A stretch of DNA of 64,000 bases from Streptomyces exfoliatus (GCF_000725545.1 NZ_JNZP01000010.1:186001-250000); one strand, 5' to 3'. Shown: positions 18,315 through 27,883, numbered from the stretch's first letter. Notes: a model not told the origin generated them from the sequence alone. Program-made: numbers and translations.

Positions 18315-19427
18315 GTGGCAGCACACCGAAAACCCAAGCAGTCGCCCCTCGGTGGACAGGCGGTCCGCACCGCCGCCACCCTCGCCCTCGCCTCCGCCGC
18401 GACCACGACCCTCTTCGAGGGGTCCGCGCAGGCCGAGCCCCGGCCGACCACCGCCCAGGTCAAGGCGAAGGTCGACCGGCTCTACGAAGAGGCCGAGGTC
18501 GCCACCGAGCGGTACAACGGGGCGAAGGAGAAGGCCGACGAGGCACGCGCCTCGTTCGACCGGCTGCGCGACGAGGCCGCCCGCAGAACCCAGCGGCTCA
18601 ACACCGCCCGGGACAGGCTCGGGGCCATGGCCGCCGCCCAGTACCGGTCCGGCGGCCTCGACCCCGCCGTGCGGCTCGCCCTCACCTCCGACCCCGTCGA
18701 GTACCTGGAGCGGGCCGCCCTCGCCGAGAAGGCCGGGGACCGGCAGGCCGCCGCCGTCAGCGCCGTACGGCGGGAGCTGGGCGCGATCCGGCAGCTGCGC
18801 GCCGAGTCGGAGGGGCGCCTGACCTCGCTGCGCGAGCACGAGACGGAACTGCGGCGCCAGAAGGCGGCCGTCCTCGACAAGCTCCAGGCGGCACGGACCC
18901 TGCTCGCCCGGCTGACCGCGGAGGAACGGGCCCGGTACGAGGCGGCCACGGCGGGCCGGGACGGCGCCGCCACCGGCGGCTCGGCAGACCAGGACGGTAC
19001 GACCGCCTCCGGCGCCTCCGCTCCGGTCCGCGCCGACCGCTCCTCGGGAGGCGAGCGCACATCGGTGACCGCCCCGAACGCACGGGCCGCCGAGGCCATC
19101 TCCTTCGCCCGCGCCCAGCTCGGCAAGCCGTACGTCTGGGGCGCGACGGGTCCCTCCGGGTACGACTGCTCGGGCCTCACCCAGGCCGCCTGGCGCGCCG
19201 CGGGCATTTCCCTGCCCCGGACCACGTACACCCAGATCAACGCCGGCCAACGCGTCTCCCGCGCCCAGCTCGCCCCCGGTGACCTGGTCTTCTTCTACTC
19301 CGGCATCAGCCATGTCGGGCTCTACATCGGCGGCGGCCAGATGATCCACGCTCCCCGGCCGGGCGCCCCGATCCGGGTCGCCCCGATCGACGAGATGCCC
19401 TTCGCCGGAGCGACCCGAGTGGGCTGA
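18315..19427 (+). CDS. Secreted NlpC/P60 peptidoglycan hydrolase
   Basis: The 370-residue protein has a signal peptide ending around SAQAEP, a long coiled-coil region (residues about 45-200) and a C-terminal NlpC/P60 domain. The catalytic Cys lies in YDCSGL, the His in SHVGLYIG, and the third polar position is in MIHAP. This is the standard layout of RipA-like endopeptidases that cut the peptide stem of peptidoglycan at septa or during spore outgrowth; the coiled coil usually controls activity. The start is GTG 18315, with an AGAGG rather far upstream. It is a single-gene unit with a structured leader. Confidence 0.92.
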   Translation: MAAHRKPKQSPLGGQAVRTAATLALASAATTTLFEGSAQAEPRPTTAQVKAKVDRLYEEAEVATERYNGAKEKADEARASFDRLRDEAARRTQRLNTARDRLGAMAAAQYRSGGLDPAVRLALTSDPVEYLERAALAEKAGDRQAAAVSAVRRELGAIRQLRAESEGRLTSLREHETELRRQKAAVLDKLQAARTLLARLTAEERARYEAATAGRDGAATGGSADQDGTTASGASAPVRADRSSGGERTSVTAPNARAAEAISFARAQLGKPYVWGATGPSGYDCSGLTQAAWRAAGISLPRTTYTQINAGQRVSRAQLAPGDLVFFYSGISHVGLYIGGGQMIHAPRPGAPIRVAPIDEMPFAGATRVG

Positions 19428-19500
19428 CGAACGGACGGCCGACGCCGACCCGGACACCCGGCGCGGAGCGGGACGGCCGACTCGGCCTTCCGGCCGCGGC

Positions 19501-20217
19501 TCAGACCAGGCGGCGTGCGGTCGCCCAGCGGGTCAGCTCGTGGCGGTTGGAGAGCTGGAGCTTGCGGAGCACCGCCGAGACGTGGGACTCGACCGTCTTC
19601 ACCGAGATGTAGAGCTGCTTCGCGATCTCCTTGTACGCGTACCCCCGGGCGATCAGCCGCAGCACCTCCCGCTCCCGCTGGGTCAGCCGGTCCAGGTCCT
19701 CGTCCACCGGCGGCGCGTCCGTCGACGCGAAGGCGTCCAGGACGAATCCGGCGAGCCGCGGGGAGAACACGGCATCGCCCTCCTGGACCCGGAAGATCGA
19801 GTCGACCAGGTCGGTGCCGGTGATCGTCTTGGTGACGTAGCCACGGGCACCACCCCGGATCACCCCGATCACGTCCTCGGCCGCGTCGGAGACCGACAGG
19901 GCCAGGAAGCGGACCGGGTCCTCCGACGCCCCCATCAGGTTCGCGCAGCGCCGCAGCACCTCCACCCCGCCGCCACCCGGAAGGTGCACGTCGAGGAGCA
20001 CGACCTCGGGCCGGGTGGCCGTGATGACGGTGACGGCCTGGTCGACGTCAGCCGCCTCACCGACCACCTCGACACCGGTGACCTCGGTCCGGCCGATCTC
20101 GGCCTGCACCCCCGTGCGGAACATCCGGTGGTCGTCGACGAGCACCACCCGCACTCTGCGCCCCATGCCCGCCGCCCCCGCATCGGTCCCGGTCGCTGCC
20201 CCGGTCTCGTCGCTCAT
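19501..20217 (-). CDS. LuxR-family response regulator
   Basis: The 238-residue protein has a receiver domain with the acidic pair VDDH, the phospho-acceptor Asp76 in LLDVHLP, and Thr/Lys near LALSVSD and GYVTKT. A C-terminal LuxR helix-turn-helix follows (LTQREREVLRLIARG ... ISVKTVESHVSAVLRKLQL). The start ATG 20217 overlaps the sensor kinase stop as ATGA. The first 18 residues are low-complexity, and ATG at residue 18 (MGRRVRVVLVDD) is an alternative start. It pairs with the PspC-domain kinase and may bind the inverted repeats between that kinase and the divergent PspC gene. Confidence 0.94.
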   Translation of the reverse strand: MSDETGAATGTDAGAAGMGRRVRVVLVDDHRMFRTGVQAEIGRTEVTGVEVVGEAADVDQAVTVITATRPEVVLLDVHLPGGGGVEVLRRCANLMGASEDPVRFLALSVSDAAEDVIGVIRGGARGYVTKTITGTDLVDSIFRVQEGDAVFSPRLAGFVLDAFASTDAPPVDEDLDRLTQREREVLRLIARGYAYKEIAKQLYISVKTVESHVSAVLRKLQLSNRHELTRWATARRLV

Positions 20218-21476
20218 CCGTCCGCCCTCTCCATCTCAAGCTCCACTTCGGTGCCCCCGCCCTGCGCGGACCGCAGCCGGGCCGTACCGCCGTGGCGCTG
20301 CATCCGGCCGATGATCGATTCTCGTACGCCCATCCTGTCCTCGGGCACCGCGTCCAGGTCGAAGCCCGGCCCCCGGTCCCGCACCGAGACGAAGACCGTG
20401 CGGCCCTCCACCTCCGCGTACACCTGCACGGCCCCGCCCTCGCCACCGTACTTGGCGGCGTTGACCATCGCCTCGCGCGCGGCCTGAATCTGCGCGACCA
20501 GTCCGTCGTCGAGCGGACAGTCACCGACGACGACCACCTCGAGGGGGACGCCGTGCTTGTCCTCGACCTCCGCCGCGGCCTTCTTCACCGCCTCCGCGAG
20601 GGTGTCGGGCTCCTCGTCCCTGCCGGTGCCCTCGGGCTTGTAGAGCCAGTTCCGCAGCTCCCTCTCCTGGGCGCGGGCGAGGCGGCGCACCTCGCCCGCG
20701 TCGTCGGCGCTGCGCTGGATCAGGGTGAGGGTGTGCAGCACGGAGTCATGGACGTGGGCCGCCACCTCGGCGCGCTCCTGGGCGCGGATGCGCATGGTCC
20801 GCTCCTCCGTGAGGTCCTGCGACATCCGGACGAGCCAGGGTCCCGCGAGCAGCGCTATCCCGGTGAGGACCGCGACGGCGGCGGTGAGGGCCGTGCCGAG
20901 CTGGGCGACGGAGCCGCGGACCACGACGAAGACCGCGAGGCCCGTGCCCACCAGTGCGACGCCGACGAGACCGCGGGCGAGGTGGAAGGCGCGACGGCGA
21001 CGCCCGACGTCGGTCCAGCTGGCCCGGCGGGCGTTGTCCGCCTGTCTCCAGACCAGGACGACGCCGACGCAGATCAGGATCGTGGGCCAGACGTACCGCC
21101 CGCTGTCGTTGTCGACGTTGATGTTCCCGACGAGGACCGCGCCGCCGATGGCCAGGGCTATCAGGGCGAAGATCTGTCCCCGGTCGGGCTTGCGCAGTCT
21201 GCGCCGCCCGTCCGGGGTGGTCTCGAACACGGGGCGCGGGGCGGTCCGGCCGCCGACGCCGAGCGGGACGACGATCCAGAACGCCGCGTAGATCAGAACC
21301 CCCAGGCCGTCCATGAAGGAGAGGACGATGAAGAGCACCCGCACCCAGACGACCGGCAAGCCGAGGTGGCCGGCGAGGCCGCGGGCGACACCGCCGAGCC
21401 ACCGCCCGTCTGCGCTCCTGTAGAGCCTGCGCACGGGCGGTTCGTCGGTCTCGGTGACACGAGCGGCTGCGGACAT
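20214..21476 (-). CDS. PspC-domain sensor histidine kinase
   Basis: This 420-residue kinase has an N-terminal PspC domain (LYRSADGRWLGGVARGLAGHLG and the hydrophobic stretch after it), further membrane helices, a HisKA_3 dimerisation domain with the phosphorylated His in HVHDSVLHTL, and a HATPase domain (NAAKYGG, DRGPGFD, GTEVEL). The ATG at 21476 follows without a clear ribosome binding site and may be leaderless. A PspC domain in a sensor suggests detection of envelope stress. It forms a translationally coupled operon with the LuxR regulator gene downstream. Confidence 0.92.
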   Translation of the reverse strand: MSAAARVTETDEPPVRRLYRSADGRWLGGVARGLAGHLGLPVVWVRVLFIVLSFMDGLGVLIYAAFWIVVPLGVGGRTAPRPVFETTPDGRRRLRKPDRGQIFALIALAIGGAVLVGNINVDNDSGRYVWPTILICVGVVLVWRQADNARRASWTDVGRRRRAFHLARGLVGVALVGTGLAVFVVVRGSVAQLGTALTAAVAVLTGIALLAGPWLVRMSQDLTEERTMRIRAQERAEVAAHVHDSVLHTLTLIQRSADDAGEVRRLARAQERELRNWLYKPEGTGRDEEPDTLAEAVKKAAAEVEDKHGVPLEVVVVGDCPLDDGLVAQIQAAREAMVNAAKYGGEGGAVQVYAEVEGRTVFVSVRDRGPGFDLDAVPEDRMGVRESIIGRMQRHGGTARLRSAQGGGTEVELEMERADG

Positions 21477-21511
21477 GCATTGATCGTCACACGTGCGGCC
21501 CGCCCGGGACA

Positions 21512-21590
21512 TCAGGGTCTGCCCTGAGATCGCCCCTGGTACCGCCTCGGGGAAGAGGGGGCGCCGAATATCAGGGTCGGGCCAGGGTCG
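21512..21590. promoter_or_regulatory. TCAGGG inverted and direct repeats in the divergent PspC promoter region
   Basis: At 21512-21527 there is TCAGGG, a 4-nt spacer, CCCTGA (a perfect 6-bp inverted repeat). A second copy of the half-site followed by CAGGGTC begins near 21571. They lie between the kinase start and the divergent PspC-protein gene, where a LuxR-type regulator would be expected to bind. The role is inferred. Confidence 0.5.
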
Positions 21591-21632
21591 GCCCCGGTGC
21601 CGCTCGGCGTCACGGGCCGTCACCATGGAGGC

Positions 21633-22979
21633 ATGAAGAGTTCGATGCCTTCGCAGCACGAGGCCCCGCCGCCGGCGGAGGCCGTCTCCGCTCCGCCCCT
21701 GCGGCGCTCGCGCGGCAGCAAGGTCGTGGGCGGTGTCTGCGGCGGCCTCGGCCGGTATTTCGACCTGGACCCGGTGATCTTCCGCGTCGCGGTCGGCGTG
21801 CTGGCGCTGCCGGGCGGCCTCGGGCTGATCTTCTACGGCTTTGCCTGGCTGCTGCTCCCCCTCGCGGGCGAGGAGGAGAACGAGGGGCGGAGGCTGCTGA
21901 CCGGCCGGGTCTCCGGCGCCTCGCTCGCCGCCCTGCTGATGGCCCTGGTGGGCTGCGGGATCTTCCTGTCGATGCTGCACAGCGGGTCGATGGTGGGCTC
22001 CGCCCTCCTCGTGGCGTTCGCGGTGTGCGCGGCGGCGGTCTGGTCGCGGCGCCGGCAGGCGGGCGCGGTGGAGCCGGAGGGCCGGGTGGAATCCGCCGCC
22101 GCCGCTCTCGCGGTCTCGGAGGCGCCGCCGGAGACGAAGGCTCCGCCGCTGGTCGAGTTCCCCTCCTGGTGGAAGGACCCGATAGTCAAGGACGGCTCGA
22201 CGGGCAAGGTGGCCGTCGGCTACCTGTGGGGACCGCACGGCGTCCTGGACGAGGACGGCAGGGTGAACGGCGAGGTGCCGAAGCCCGGCAGCCAGTGGGG
22301 GCCCGATCCGGCGACGCCGGGACGTCCCCAGCCCTCGATCCGGCGTAGCCCGGTCTCCATCGGTGGCCTCGTCCAGCTGCTCGCCGTGGTCGCGGCCCTG
22401 CTCGGCACCGCGCTGACCTGGGAGACCGAGCCGCTCGGGACGAGCCTGCAGACCGGTCTGGTCGCCGCCCTCGCGGTGTTCGGTCTCGGCCTGGTCGTCA
22501 GCAGCTTCCTCGGCAGGACCGGGTTCGGCACGATCTTCCAGACCGTGGTCACGGCGGCCCTGCTGGCGCTGGCCACGGCGCTCCCCGACCGGATCACCAC
22601 GGAGTGGATCCGGGAGACCTGGGCACCGACGTCCGTCACGGCCGTGCAGACCCACTACGAGGTGGGCACCGGAGTCGGCACCCTCGATCTGTCAGGGCTA
22701 CCCGTCCCGGCCGGCACCACCGTGTCGACGGCCGCGGGGGTGGGCGCCGGGAAGCTCAAGGTGATCGTCCCGAAGAGCGCGGTGGTGAAGCTGCGTGCCG
22801 AGGTGGCCCTCGGCGACGTGCAGCTGCCCGGCCGGCCTGCCAACGACATCGACATCGCGCCGGACCGCGACGAGACCCACACGCTCGCCCCGCCGGCCGG
22901 GACCACCCCGGCGGGCACCCTGGACCTCTCGCTCGAGGTAGGCATCGGACAGGTGGAGGTCATCCGTGCTGCTTCATGA
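21633..22979 (+). CDS. PspC-domain membrane protein with LiaF-like C terminus
   Basis: The 448-residue protein has a PspC domain near residues 20-75 (GSKVVGGVCGGLGRYF), several further membrane helices, and a C-terminal beta-rich region (VGTGVGTLDLSGL ... VALGDVQLPG) resembling the LiaF/adhesin-like domain of envelope-stress regulators. ATG 21633 has GGAGG almost touching it; ATG 21645 is an alternative. It is divergent from the PspC kinase operon and overlaps the small gene after it. In Firmicutes, LiaF-like proteins restrain their kinase; a similar role here is inference. Confidence 0.85.
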   Translation: MKSSMPSQHEAPPPAEAVSAPPLRRSRGSKVVGGVCGGLGRYFDLDPVIFRVAVGVLALPGGLGLIFYGFAWLLLPLAGEEENEGRRLLTGRVSGASLAALLMALVGCGIFLSMLHSGSMVGSALLVAFAVCAAAVWSRRRQAGAVEPEGRVESAAAALAVSEAPPETKAPPLVEFPSWWKDPIVKDGSTGKVAVGYLWGPHGVLDEDGRVNGEVPKPGSQWGPDPATPGRPQPSIRRSPVSIGGLVQLLAVVAALLGTALTWETEPLGTSLQTGLVAALAVFGLGLVVSSFLGRTGFGTIFQTVVTAALLALATALPDRITTEWIRETWAPTSVTAVQTHYEVGTGVGTLDLSGLPVPAGTTVSTAAGVGAGKLKVIVPKSAVVKLRAEVALGDVQLPGRPANDIDIAPDRDETHTLAPPAGTTPAGTLDLSLEVGIGQVEVIRAAS

Positions 22980-23226
22980 GTTCCGCCCCGGCCGGCTGCT
23001 CGTCGGCCTCACCGCCCTGACCCTGGCCGCCGTCTACGCCGGCGATGCCACCGGCTCGTGGACGACCCCGTGGTACGCGGTGATCCCGGTGCTCTGCGCC
23101 GGTCTCGGCACGGCCGGGATCGCGACCTGGGTCACCTATCGAATACGGCGCCGCTCGGCGAGGAGCCGGTCCAGCGACACCACGGACGCCCCGGCCAGCA
23201 GCAGCGGGAGCCAGGCCATCAGATAA
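22966..23226 (+). CDS. Small two-helix membrane protein
   Basis: The 86-residue product starts at GTG 22966, overlapping the PspC-protein gene by 14 bp, and has two hydrophobic segments (LLVGLTALTLAAVYAG and WYAVIPVLCAGLGTAGIATWV) followed by an Arg/Ser-rich tail. The overlap suggests co-translation with the PspC protein. Its last 91 bp lie on the opposite strand of the doxX-like gene, so the two convergent genes truly overlap. I do not recognise a characterised function. Confidence 0.68.
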   Translation: MLLHEFRPGRLLVGLTALTLAAVYAGDATGSWTTPWYAVIPVLCAGLGTAGIATWVTYRIRRRSARSRSSDTTDAPASSSGSQAIR

Positions 23227-23747
23227 GCGAGGTCGTTGCCGAGGTAGTACGGGGTCACCTGCCAACTCACGGTCAGCCAGAGGCTCAGCGAGATCAGCGC
23301 GCCCCCGAGCGCCGCCAGGCGTCCGAAGAGCCCGAGGAGGGTTCCGATCCCGACGGCGAGCTCCCCGAAGGCGATGGCGTAGCCGAAGCCGGCGGGGTTC
23401 TTCAGGGCGAGGTCGACCAGGGCGGGAATGGCCGAGGAGTCCCGGACGCCTCGCATGGTCTCGCCGATGGAGCCGCTGCCGGTGTCCGCGAGGAAGGCGG
23501 AGTCGGTGAGCTTGTCGAGCCCGGCGTAGACGAAGGTGACGCCGAGGAAGAGCCGCAACGGAAGGAGCGCGTAGCGGGAGGCGGCGACCTTCCACCGGTC
23601 GACAGAGCCCTTCCACCCGGCACGGCGTCCGGGGCCACCGTCACCGGCCGTGCCGTTGGCAGCGATGCCGTGGCCGGCCCTGCCGTCGCCGGTGGTGCCG
23701 TTCCCGCCGTCGCCCGTGTCGTCCGCCCGATCCGCCTGTCCCGTCAT
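23136..23747 (-). CDS. DoxX-family membrane protein
   Basis: The 203-residue protein has a Gly/Asp-rich cytoplasmic N terminus and four membrane helices. The DoxX signature is ALLPLRLFLGVTFVYAGLDKL followed by GELAVGIGTLLGLFGRLAALGGAL. DoxX proteins are membrane partners in thiol and redox homeostasis in other bacteria. The N-terminal 40 residues are a degenerate NGTAGDG repeat, and later starts are possible. The 3' end overlaps the convergent small membrane protein gene. Confidence 0.85.
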   Translation of the reverse strand: MTGQADRADDTGDGGNGTTGDGRAGHGIAANGTAGDGGPGRRAGWKGSVDRWKVAASRYALLPLRLFLGVTFVYAGLDKLTDSAFLADTGSGSIGETMRGVRDSSAIPALVDLALKNPAGFGYAIAFGELAVGIGTLLGLFGRLAALGGALISLSLWLTVSWQVTPYYLGNDLAYLMAWLPLLLAGASVVSLDRLLAERRRIR

Positions 23748-23837
23748 CGCCGGTCACCTCTCCACGCCCCGCACGAGTGTTCGCGGAACGATTCTCCCCG
23801 CATCCCCGCTCCGGGGACACGCGAAGGGGCCGGACGC

Positions 23838-25079
23838 TCAGTCGACGACGTCGATCGTGACCCGGTTGGTCTCGACGCCGGCCGCCGTCACGACCGAGAC
23901 CTCCACGAGGCCCGGCTCCACGTCCGCCGGGAGCGGGACGGTCAGGGCCGCGTCGGTGGGGTTGGCGAACCCGCCCGGGACCGGGACCAGCGGCACGTGG
24001 GCGTGGACGGGGCCGATGCGGACGACCAGCCGGGTCAGCGGGTCGGGGGCGCCGGCGCCTGGCGGGACGAAGCCGCAGCCTCGGATCTCGATGTCGTCGC
24101 CCGTCCGGATCGGGGCGTCGAGGTCACCCGCCTCACGGGACCGGACCACGGAGTGGATCGTGGGGCGGACGCCCTCGGTGGACTTCGAGGCCAGGTGCCA
24201 GGCGGCGGAGACGCCGAGGAGGAGTACCAGGGACCAGGGCACCTGGGGGAGCCCGTCGGGGTGGCGGGCGAGCCCGACGGCGGTCAGGACCAGGACGGAG
24301 CCGGAGACGAGGAGGTACTGGACGTCGGCGAGGCAGGCACGACCGCTGTCGTCGCAAAGCAGATCGGCGGCGCGCGGACGGTCGGCGCGCACCTTCTGGA
24401 GGCGGCGGGACGCGATCCCCGCCGTGACGACGAGACGGGCGGTCACGGAGACGGCCGACACCAGGGCGAGGACGGTCAGCAGACCGGCACCGCGTGCCAG
24501 ACCGAAGGCGCTCGCGCCAGGCGCGAGGAAGGCCAGGAAGAGGAGGGTGTATCCGAGGATCAGGAGCCAGGCGGCGGCGACGGCGCGGGTGGTGGAGAGC
24601 CGGTTGTCCTCGCCGATCAGGGGGGCGAGGAGACCGCCGCGGGAGCGGTGGGCGTGGGCGGCGACGCTGAGGAGGGCGGCGAGGACCAGGGCGGTGCAGA
24701 GTCCGGCCGTGCGGGCGCCGGTCCAGCCGCTCGCGACGGCGGTGAGGGCCTGGCCGAGGAGGAGGGCGAGGACGGCGCCCCAGACGGCGCCGAGGCTGCC
24801 GCGCCGCACCCGGTCGAGCCAGGCCACCCCGGCCTCCCGGCCGTGGGCGGAGACCGCGCGGGCGGACTGGGCGAGCTCGTCGGAGACCCATTGGCGGGCG
24901 GCGACCGGCGAGTGGGCGACGGCCGCGGGGACGCCGTGGCCCGCGGCGAGTTCGTCGCGCCGGGCGAGGAAGGCGGCGACGGCGCGACGGTGGCCTGCCT
25001 GTCCGCAGTGGGCGCAGCCCGCGCAGGCCGTCGCGTGCTCGCCGTACTGTCTCGCCTCTTGAACCGCCACGGTGCTCAC
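23838..25079 (-). CDS. Unrecognised multi-pass membrane protein with N-terminal Cys cluster and C-terminal beta domain
   Basis: The 413-residue protein starts at GTG 25079. Near the N terminus it has CAGCAHCG, a possible metal-binding knuckle. A soluble helical stretch and about six membrane segments between residues 95 and 300 follow. The last 100 residues look like an immunoglobulin-like or TIG-type beta domain (DDIEIRGCGFVPPG ... VTVPLPADVEPGLVEVSVVTAAGVE). I do not recognise the family. It appears to be a single gene. Confidence 0.7.
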   Translation of the reverse strand: MSTVAVQEARQYGEHATACAGCAHCGQAGHRRAVAAFLARRDELAAGHGVPAAVAHSPVAARQWVSDELAQSARAVSAHGREAGVAWLDRVRRGSLGAVWGAVLALLLGQALTAVASGWTGARTAGLCTALVLAALLSVAAHAHRSRGGLLAPLIGEDNRLSTTRAVAAAWLLILGYTLLFLAFLAPGASAFGLARGAGLLTVLALVSAVSVTARLVVTAGIASRRLQKVRADRPRAADLLCDDSGRACLADVQYLLVSGSVLVLTAVGLARHPDGLPQVPWSLVLLLGVSAAWHLASKSTEGVRPTIHSVVRSREAGDLDAPIRTGDDIEIRGCGFVPPGAGAPDPLTRLVVRIGPVHAHVPLVPVPGGFANPTDAALTVPLPADVEPGLVEVSVVTAAGVETNRVTIDVVD

Positions 25080-25246
25080 TTCCCGAGCTCACTTCACGAC
25101 ACGTACCGGTGCGGCCCTGGGGTCAACCGGCCGATGATTCCACGGAATTGTGTCGTACTGGCGGCTCCCGCGCGTGCCGCGTGCGCCCCGCCGGGGAGTG
25201 ATTGCCGCGCCATCTCATTGACGTACAGAAGGGTGAAGCGATGGTG

Positions 25247-26035
25247 TTACGACAGGAGTTCGGGCTCCGCTCGGCTGATCCTGCGCCAGAGGGGCTGGTA
25301 GTTGATCCAGGCGACGAGGTCGCTGCCGAGCTGTTCGCGGGTGGCGACGGCCTCGCGGTGGTCGATCAGGACCGGTTTGCCGGCCGCCCGCGCGGTCAGC
25401 TGTACCTGGGCGCAGCGTTCCAGGGCGATGAACCACCAGGCCGCCGCGTCGACGGAGGAGCCGACGGTGAGGAGTCCGTGGTTGCGGAGCACGATCGCCT
25501 TGAACGCGCCCAGGGCGACGGCGATCCGGCGGGCCTCCTCGGTGTCGACGGTGACTCCGGTGTAGGCGTCGTAGAGGGCGTGGTCCTGGTAGAAGGCGCA
25601 GGCCTCCTGGGTGATCGGGTCGAGGAGTTCGCCGAGTGCGGCCAGGGCACGTCCGTGGAGGGAGTGGGTGTGGGCGACGGCGACGGCGTCGGGCCGGGCC
25701 CGGTGGACCGCGGCGTGCACGGTGAACGCGGCCTGGTTGACGTGCCGGCCGCCCCGGAGGACCTGTCCTTCGCCGTTGACCAGGATGAGGTCGCCCGCGG
25801 CCACCTCCTCGAACGGGGCGCCGAAGGGGTTCACCCAGAAACAGTCGGGGTACTCGGGGTCGCGGGCGGTGATGTGGCCCGAGACGCCCTCCTCGTAGCC
25901 GAACCGTCCGAAGAGCCTGAGCGCGCCCGCGAGCCGCTGTTTGCGGTGGACGCGTTCCTCCTCCGCCGTCGCGTGGACGGGCGGCATGGCGAAGTGGAGC
26001 CGGTCGAGGGGGACGGGGTCGGGTATCACGCTCAT
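25247..26035 (-). CDS. Class II aldolase/adducin family protein
   Basis: The 262-residue protein has the zinc-site histidines of class II aldolases: His-x-His in VAHTHSLHG and His in LRNHGLLT, plus a probable catalytic acid in the EEGVSGHITARDPE region. Enzymes of this fold cleave sugar phosphates such as fuculose- or ribulose-phosphate, but many actinobacterial members have no known substrate. No sugar kinase or isomerase lies next to it, so no pathway can be assigned. The gene stands alone, downstream of guaA on the same strand. Confidence 0.85.
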   Translation of the reverse strand: MSVIPDPVPLDRLHFAMPPVHATAEEERVHRKQRLAGALRLFGRFGYEEGVSGHITARDPEYPDCFWVNPFGAPFEEVAAGDLILVNGEGQVLRGGRHVNQAAFTVHAAVHRARPDAVAVAHTHSLHGRALAALGELLDPITQEACAFYQDHALYDAYTGVTVDTEEARRIAVALGAFKAIVLRNHGLLTVGSSVDAAAWWFIALERCAQVQLTARAAGKPVLIDHREAVATREQLGSDLVAWINYQPLWRRISRAEPELLS

Positions 26036-26089
26036 GCGCCGGAAGGTAACGCCCGGCCGGGCAAGTCACCAGAGCCCGGACACGACGAA

Positions 26090-26119
26090 GCCGCCGCCCC
26101 GGTTGCCCGGGACGGCGGC
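26090..26119 (-). terminator. Terminator after guaA
   Basis: A 13-nt stem with one mismatch (GCCGCCG-CCCGG arms, TTGC loop) lies 20 bp past the guaA stop codon. Confidence 0.7.
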
Positions 26120-26140
26120 CTCACACACGTGCGGGAGCGA

Positions 26141-27742
26141 CTACTCCCACTCGATGGTGCCCGGCGGCTTGCTGGTGACGTCGAGGACGACGCGGTTGAC
26201 GTCGGCGACCTCGTTGGTGATGCGGGTGGAGATCTTGGCCAGCACGTCGTACGGCAGACGCGACCAGTCGGCCGTCATGGCGTCCTCGGAGGAGACGGGA
26301 CGCAGCACGATCGGGTGGCCGTAGGTGCGGCCGTCGCCCTGGACGCCCACGGAGCGGACGTCGGCGAGCAGGACGACCGGGCACTGCCAGATCTCGCGGT
26401 CGAGGCCGGCCGCGGTGAGCTCCTCGCGGGCGATGGCGTCGGCCTCGCGCAGCAGGTCCAGGCGCTCCTTGGTGACCTCGCCGACGATGCGGATGCCGAG
26501 GCCGGGGCCGGGGAACGGCTGGCGCTGGACGATCTCCTCGGGCAGGCCGAGCTCCTGGCCGACCATGCGGACCTCGTCCTTGAAGAGCTGGCGCAGCGGC
26601 TCGACGAGCTCGAACTCCAGGTCCTCGGGGAGGCCGCCCACGTTGTGGTGGGACTTGATGTTGGCGGTGCCGGTGCCGCCGCCGGACTCGACGATGTCCG
26701 GGTAGAGCGTGCCCTGGACGAGGAAGGCGACGTCCTCGCCGGTGCCCGCCGACTCGGCGACGATCTCGGCCTGCGCCTGCTCGAAGACGCGGATGAACTC
26801 GCGGCCGATGATCTTCCGCTTGGTCTCCGGGTCGGAGACGCCGGCGAGGGCGTCGAGGAAACGCTCCTGCGCGTCGACGACCTTCAGCTGGACGCCGGTG
26901 GCGGCCACGAAGTCCTTCTCGACCTGCTCGGTCTCGTTCTTGCGCATGAGGCCGTGGTCGACGTACACGCAGGTGAGCTGCGAGCCGATGGCCTTCTGCA
27001 CGAGCGCGGCGGCCACGGCGGAGTCGACGCCACCGGAGAGACCGCAGATGGCGCGCTTGTCGCCGACCTGGGCGCGGATGGCCGCGACCTGCTCCTCGAT
27101 CACGTTGCCCGTGGTCCAGCTCGGCTCGATGCCGGCGCCGCGGTACAGGAAGTGCTCCAGGATCTGCTGGCCGTGCGTGGAGTGCAGCACCTCGGGGTGG
27201 TACTGGACGCCGTACAGCTTCTTCTCGTCGTTCTCGAAGGCGGCGACCGGCACGACGTCCGTGGACGCGGTGACGGAGAAGCCCTCGGGAGCGGCGGAGC
27301 AGGCGTCGCCGTGCGACATCCACACGGACTGCTCGACGGGGGTGCCCTCGAAGAGGGTGGAACCGGCCTTGGAGACGTGCAGCGGGGTCCGGCCGTACTC
27401 GCGGGCGCCGGTGTTGTCGACGGTGCCACCGAGGGTCGTCGCCATCAGCTGGAAGCCGTAGCACATGCCGAAGACGGGGATGCCCGCCTCGAAGAGGGCG
27501 CGGTCGAGACGAGGGGCGTTCTCCGCGTACACGGAGGACGGGCCGCCGGAGAGGATGATCGCCTTCGGGTTCTTGGCCAGCATCTCGGCCACCGGCATGG
27601 TGGACGGGACGATCTCGCTGTAGACCCGGGCCTCACGGACGCGGCGGGCGATGAGCTGGGCGTACTGGGCGCCGAAGTCGACAACGAGGACTACGTCCGG
27701 GTTGGAGACGTCGGGCGCGGCAGCGGGAGTCGCTGATGACAC
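26141..27742 (-). CDS. guaA: GMP synthase (glutamine-hydrolysing)
   Basis: The 533-residue enzyme aminates XMP to GMP using glutamine and ATP. The N-terminal class I amidotransferase domain has Cys94 in GMCYGF and the His-Glu pair in YHPEV. The ATP pyrophosphatase domain has the P-loop [11 protein letters not shown], and the C-terminal dimerisation domain ends TIEWE. The start is GTG 27742 with GGAAGG 8 bp upstream. guaB and guaB3 in the same window act around the same node. The gene is divergent from the chorismate mutase transcription unit. Confidence 0.97.
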   Translation of the reverse strand: MSSATPAAAPDVSNPDVVLVVDFGAQYAQLIARRVREARVYSEIVPSTMPVAEMLAKNPKAIILSGGPSSVYAENAPRLDRALFEAGIPVFGMCYGFQLMATTLGGTVDNTGAREYGRTPLHVSKAGSTLFEGTPVEQSVWMSHGDACSAAPEGFSVTASTDVVPVAAFENDEKKLYGVQYHPEVLHSTHGQQILEHFLYRGAGIEPSWTTGNVIEEQVAAIRAQVGDKRAICGLSGGVDSAVAAALVQKAIGSQLTCVYVDHGLMRKNETEQVEKDFVAATGVQLKVVDAQERFLDALAGVSDPETKRKIIGREFIRVFEQAQAEIVAESAGTGEDVAFLVQGTLYPDIVESGGGTGTANIKSHHNVGGLPEDLEFELVEPLRQLFKDEVRMVGQELGLPEEIVQRQPFPGPGLGIRIVGEVTKERLDLLREADAIAREELTAAGLDREIWQCPVVLLADVRSVGVQGDGRTYGHPIVLRPVSSEDAMTADWSRLPYDVLAKISTRITNEVADVNRVVLDVTSKPPGTIEWE

Positions 27743-27846
27743 TACGGCGGCCTTCCGGCGGTAGGGAGCGTCCCCCGAGAGGGGGGTTATTTGTCGATTC
27801 TACCGGCGCGCCGCCGTCGCTTTTCGTCTCACCATCCGAACCCGGT

Positions 27847-27877
27847 TTGCCCCGCGCTCGTCGGCGGGGTCCATACT
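27847..27877 (+). promoter_or_regulatory. Putative promoter of the leader peptide and chorismate mutase
   Basis: TTGCCC at 27847-27852 and CATACT at 27872-27877 resemble sigma-HrdB hexamers with a 19-bp spacer. The ATG of the leader ORF is 7 bp beyond the -10, so transcription would begin at or next to that ATG and the leader would be translated without a ribosome binding site. Confidence 0.55.
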
Positions 27878-27883
27878 GTCGGC

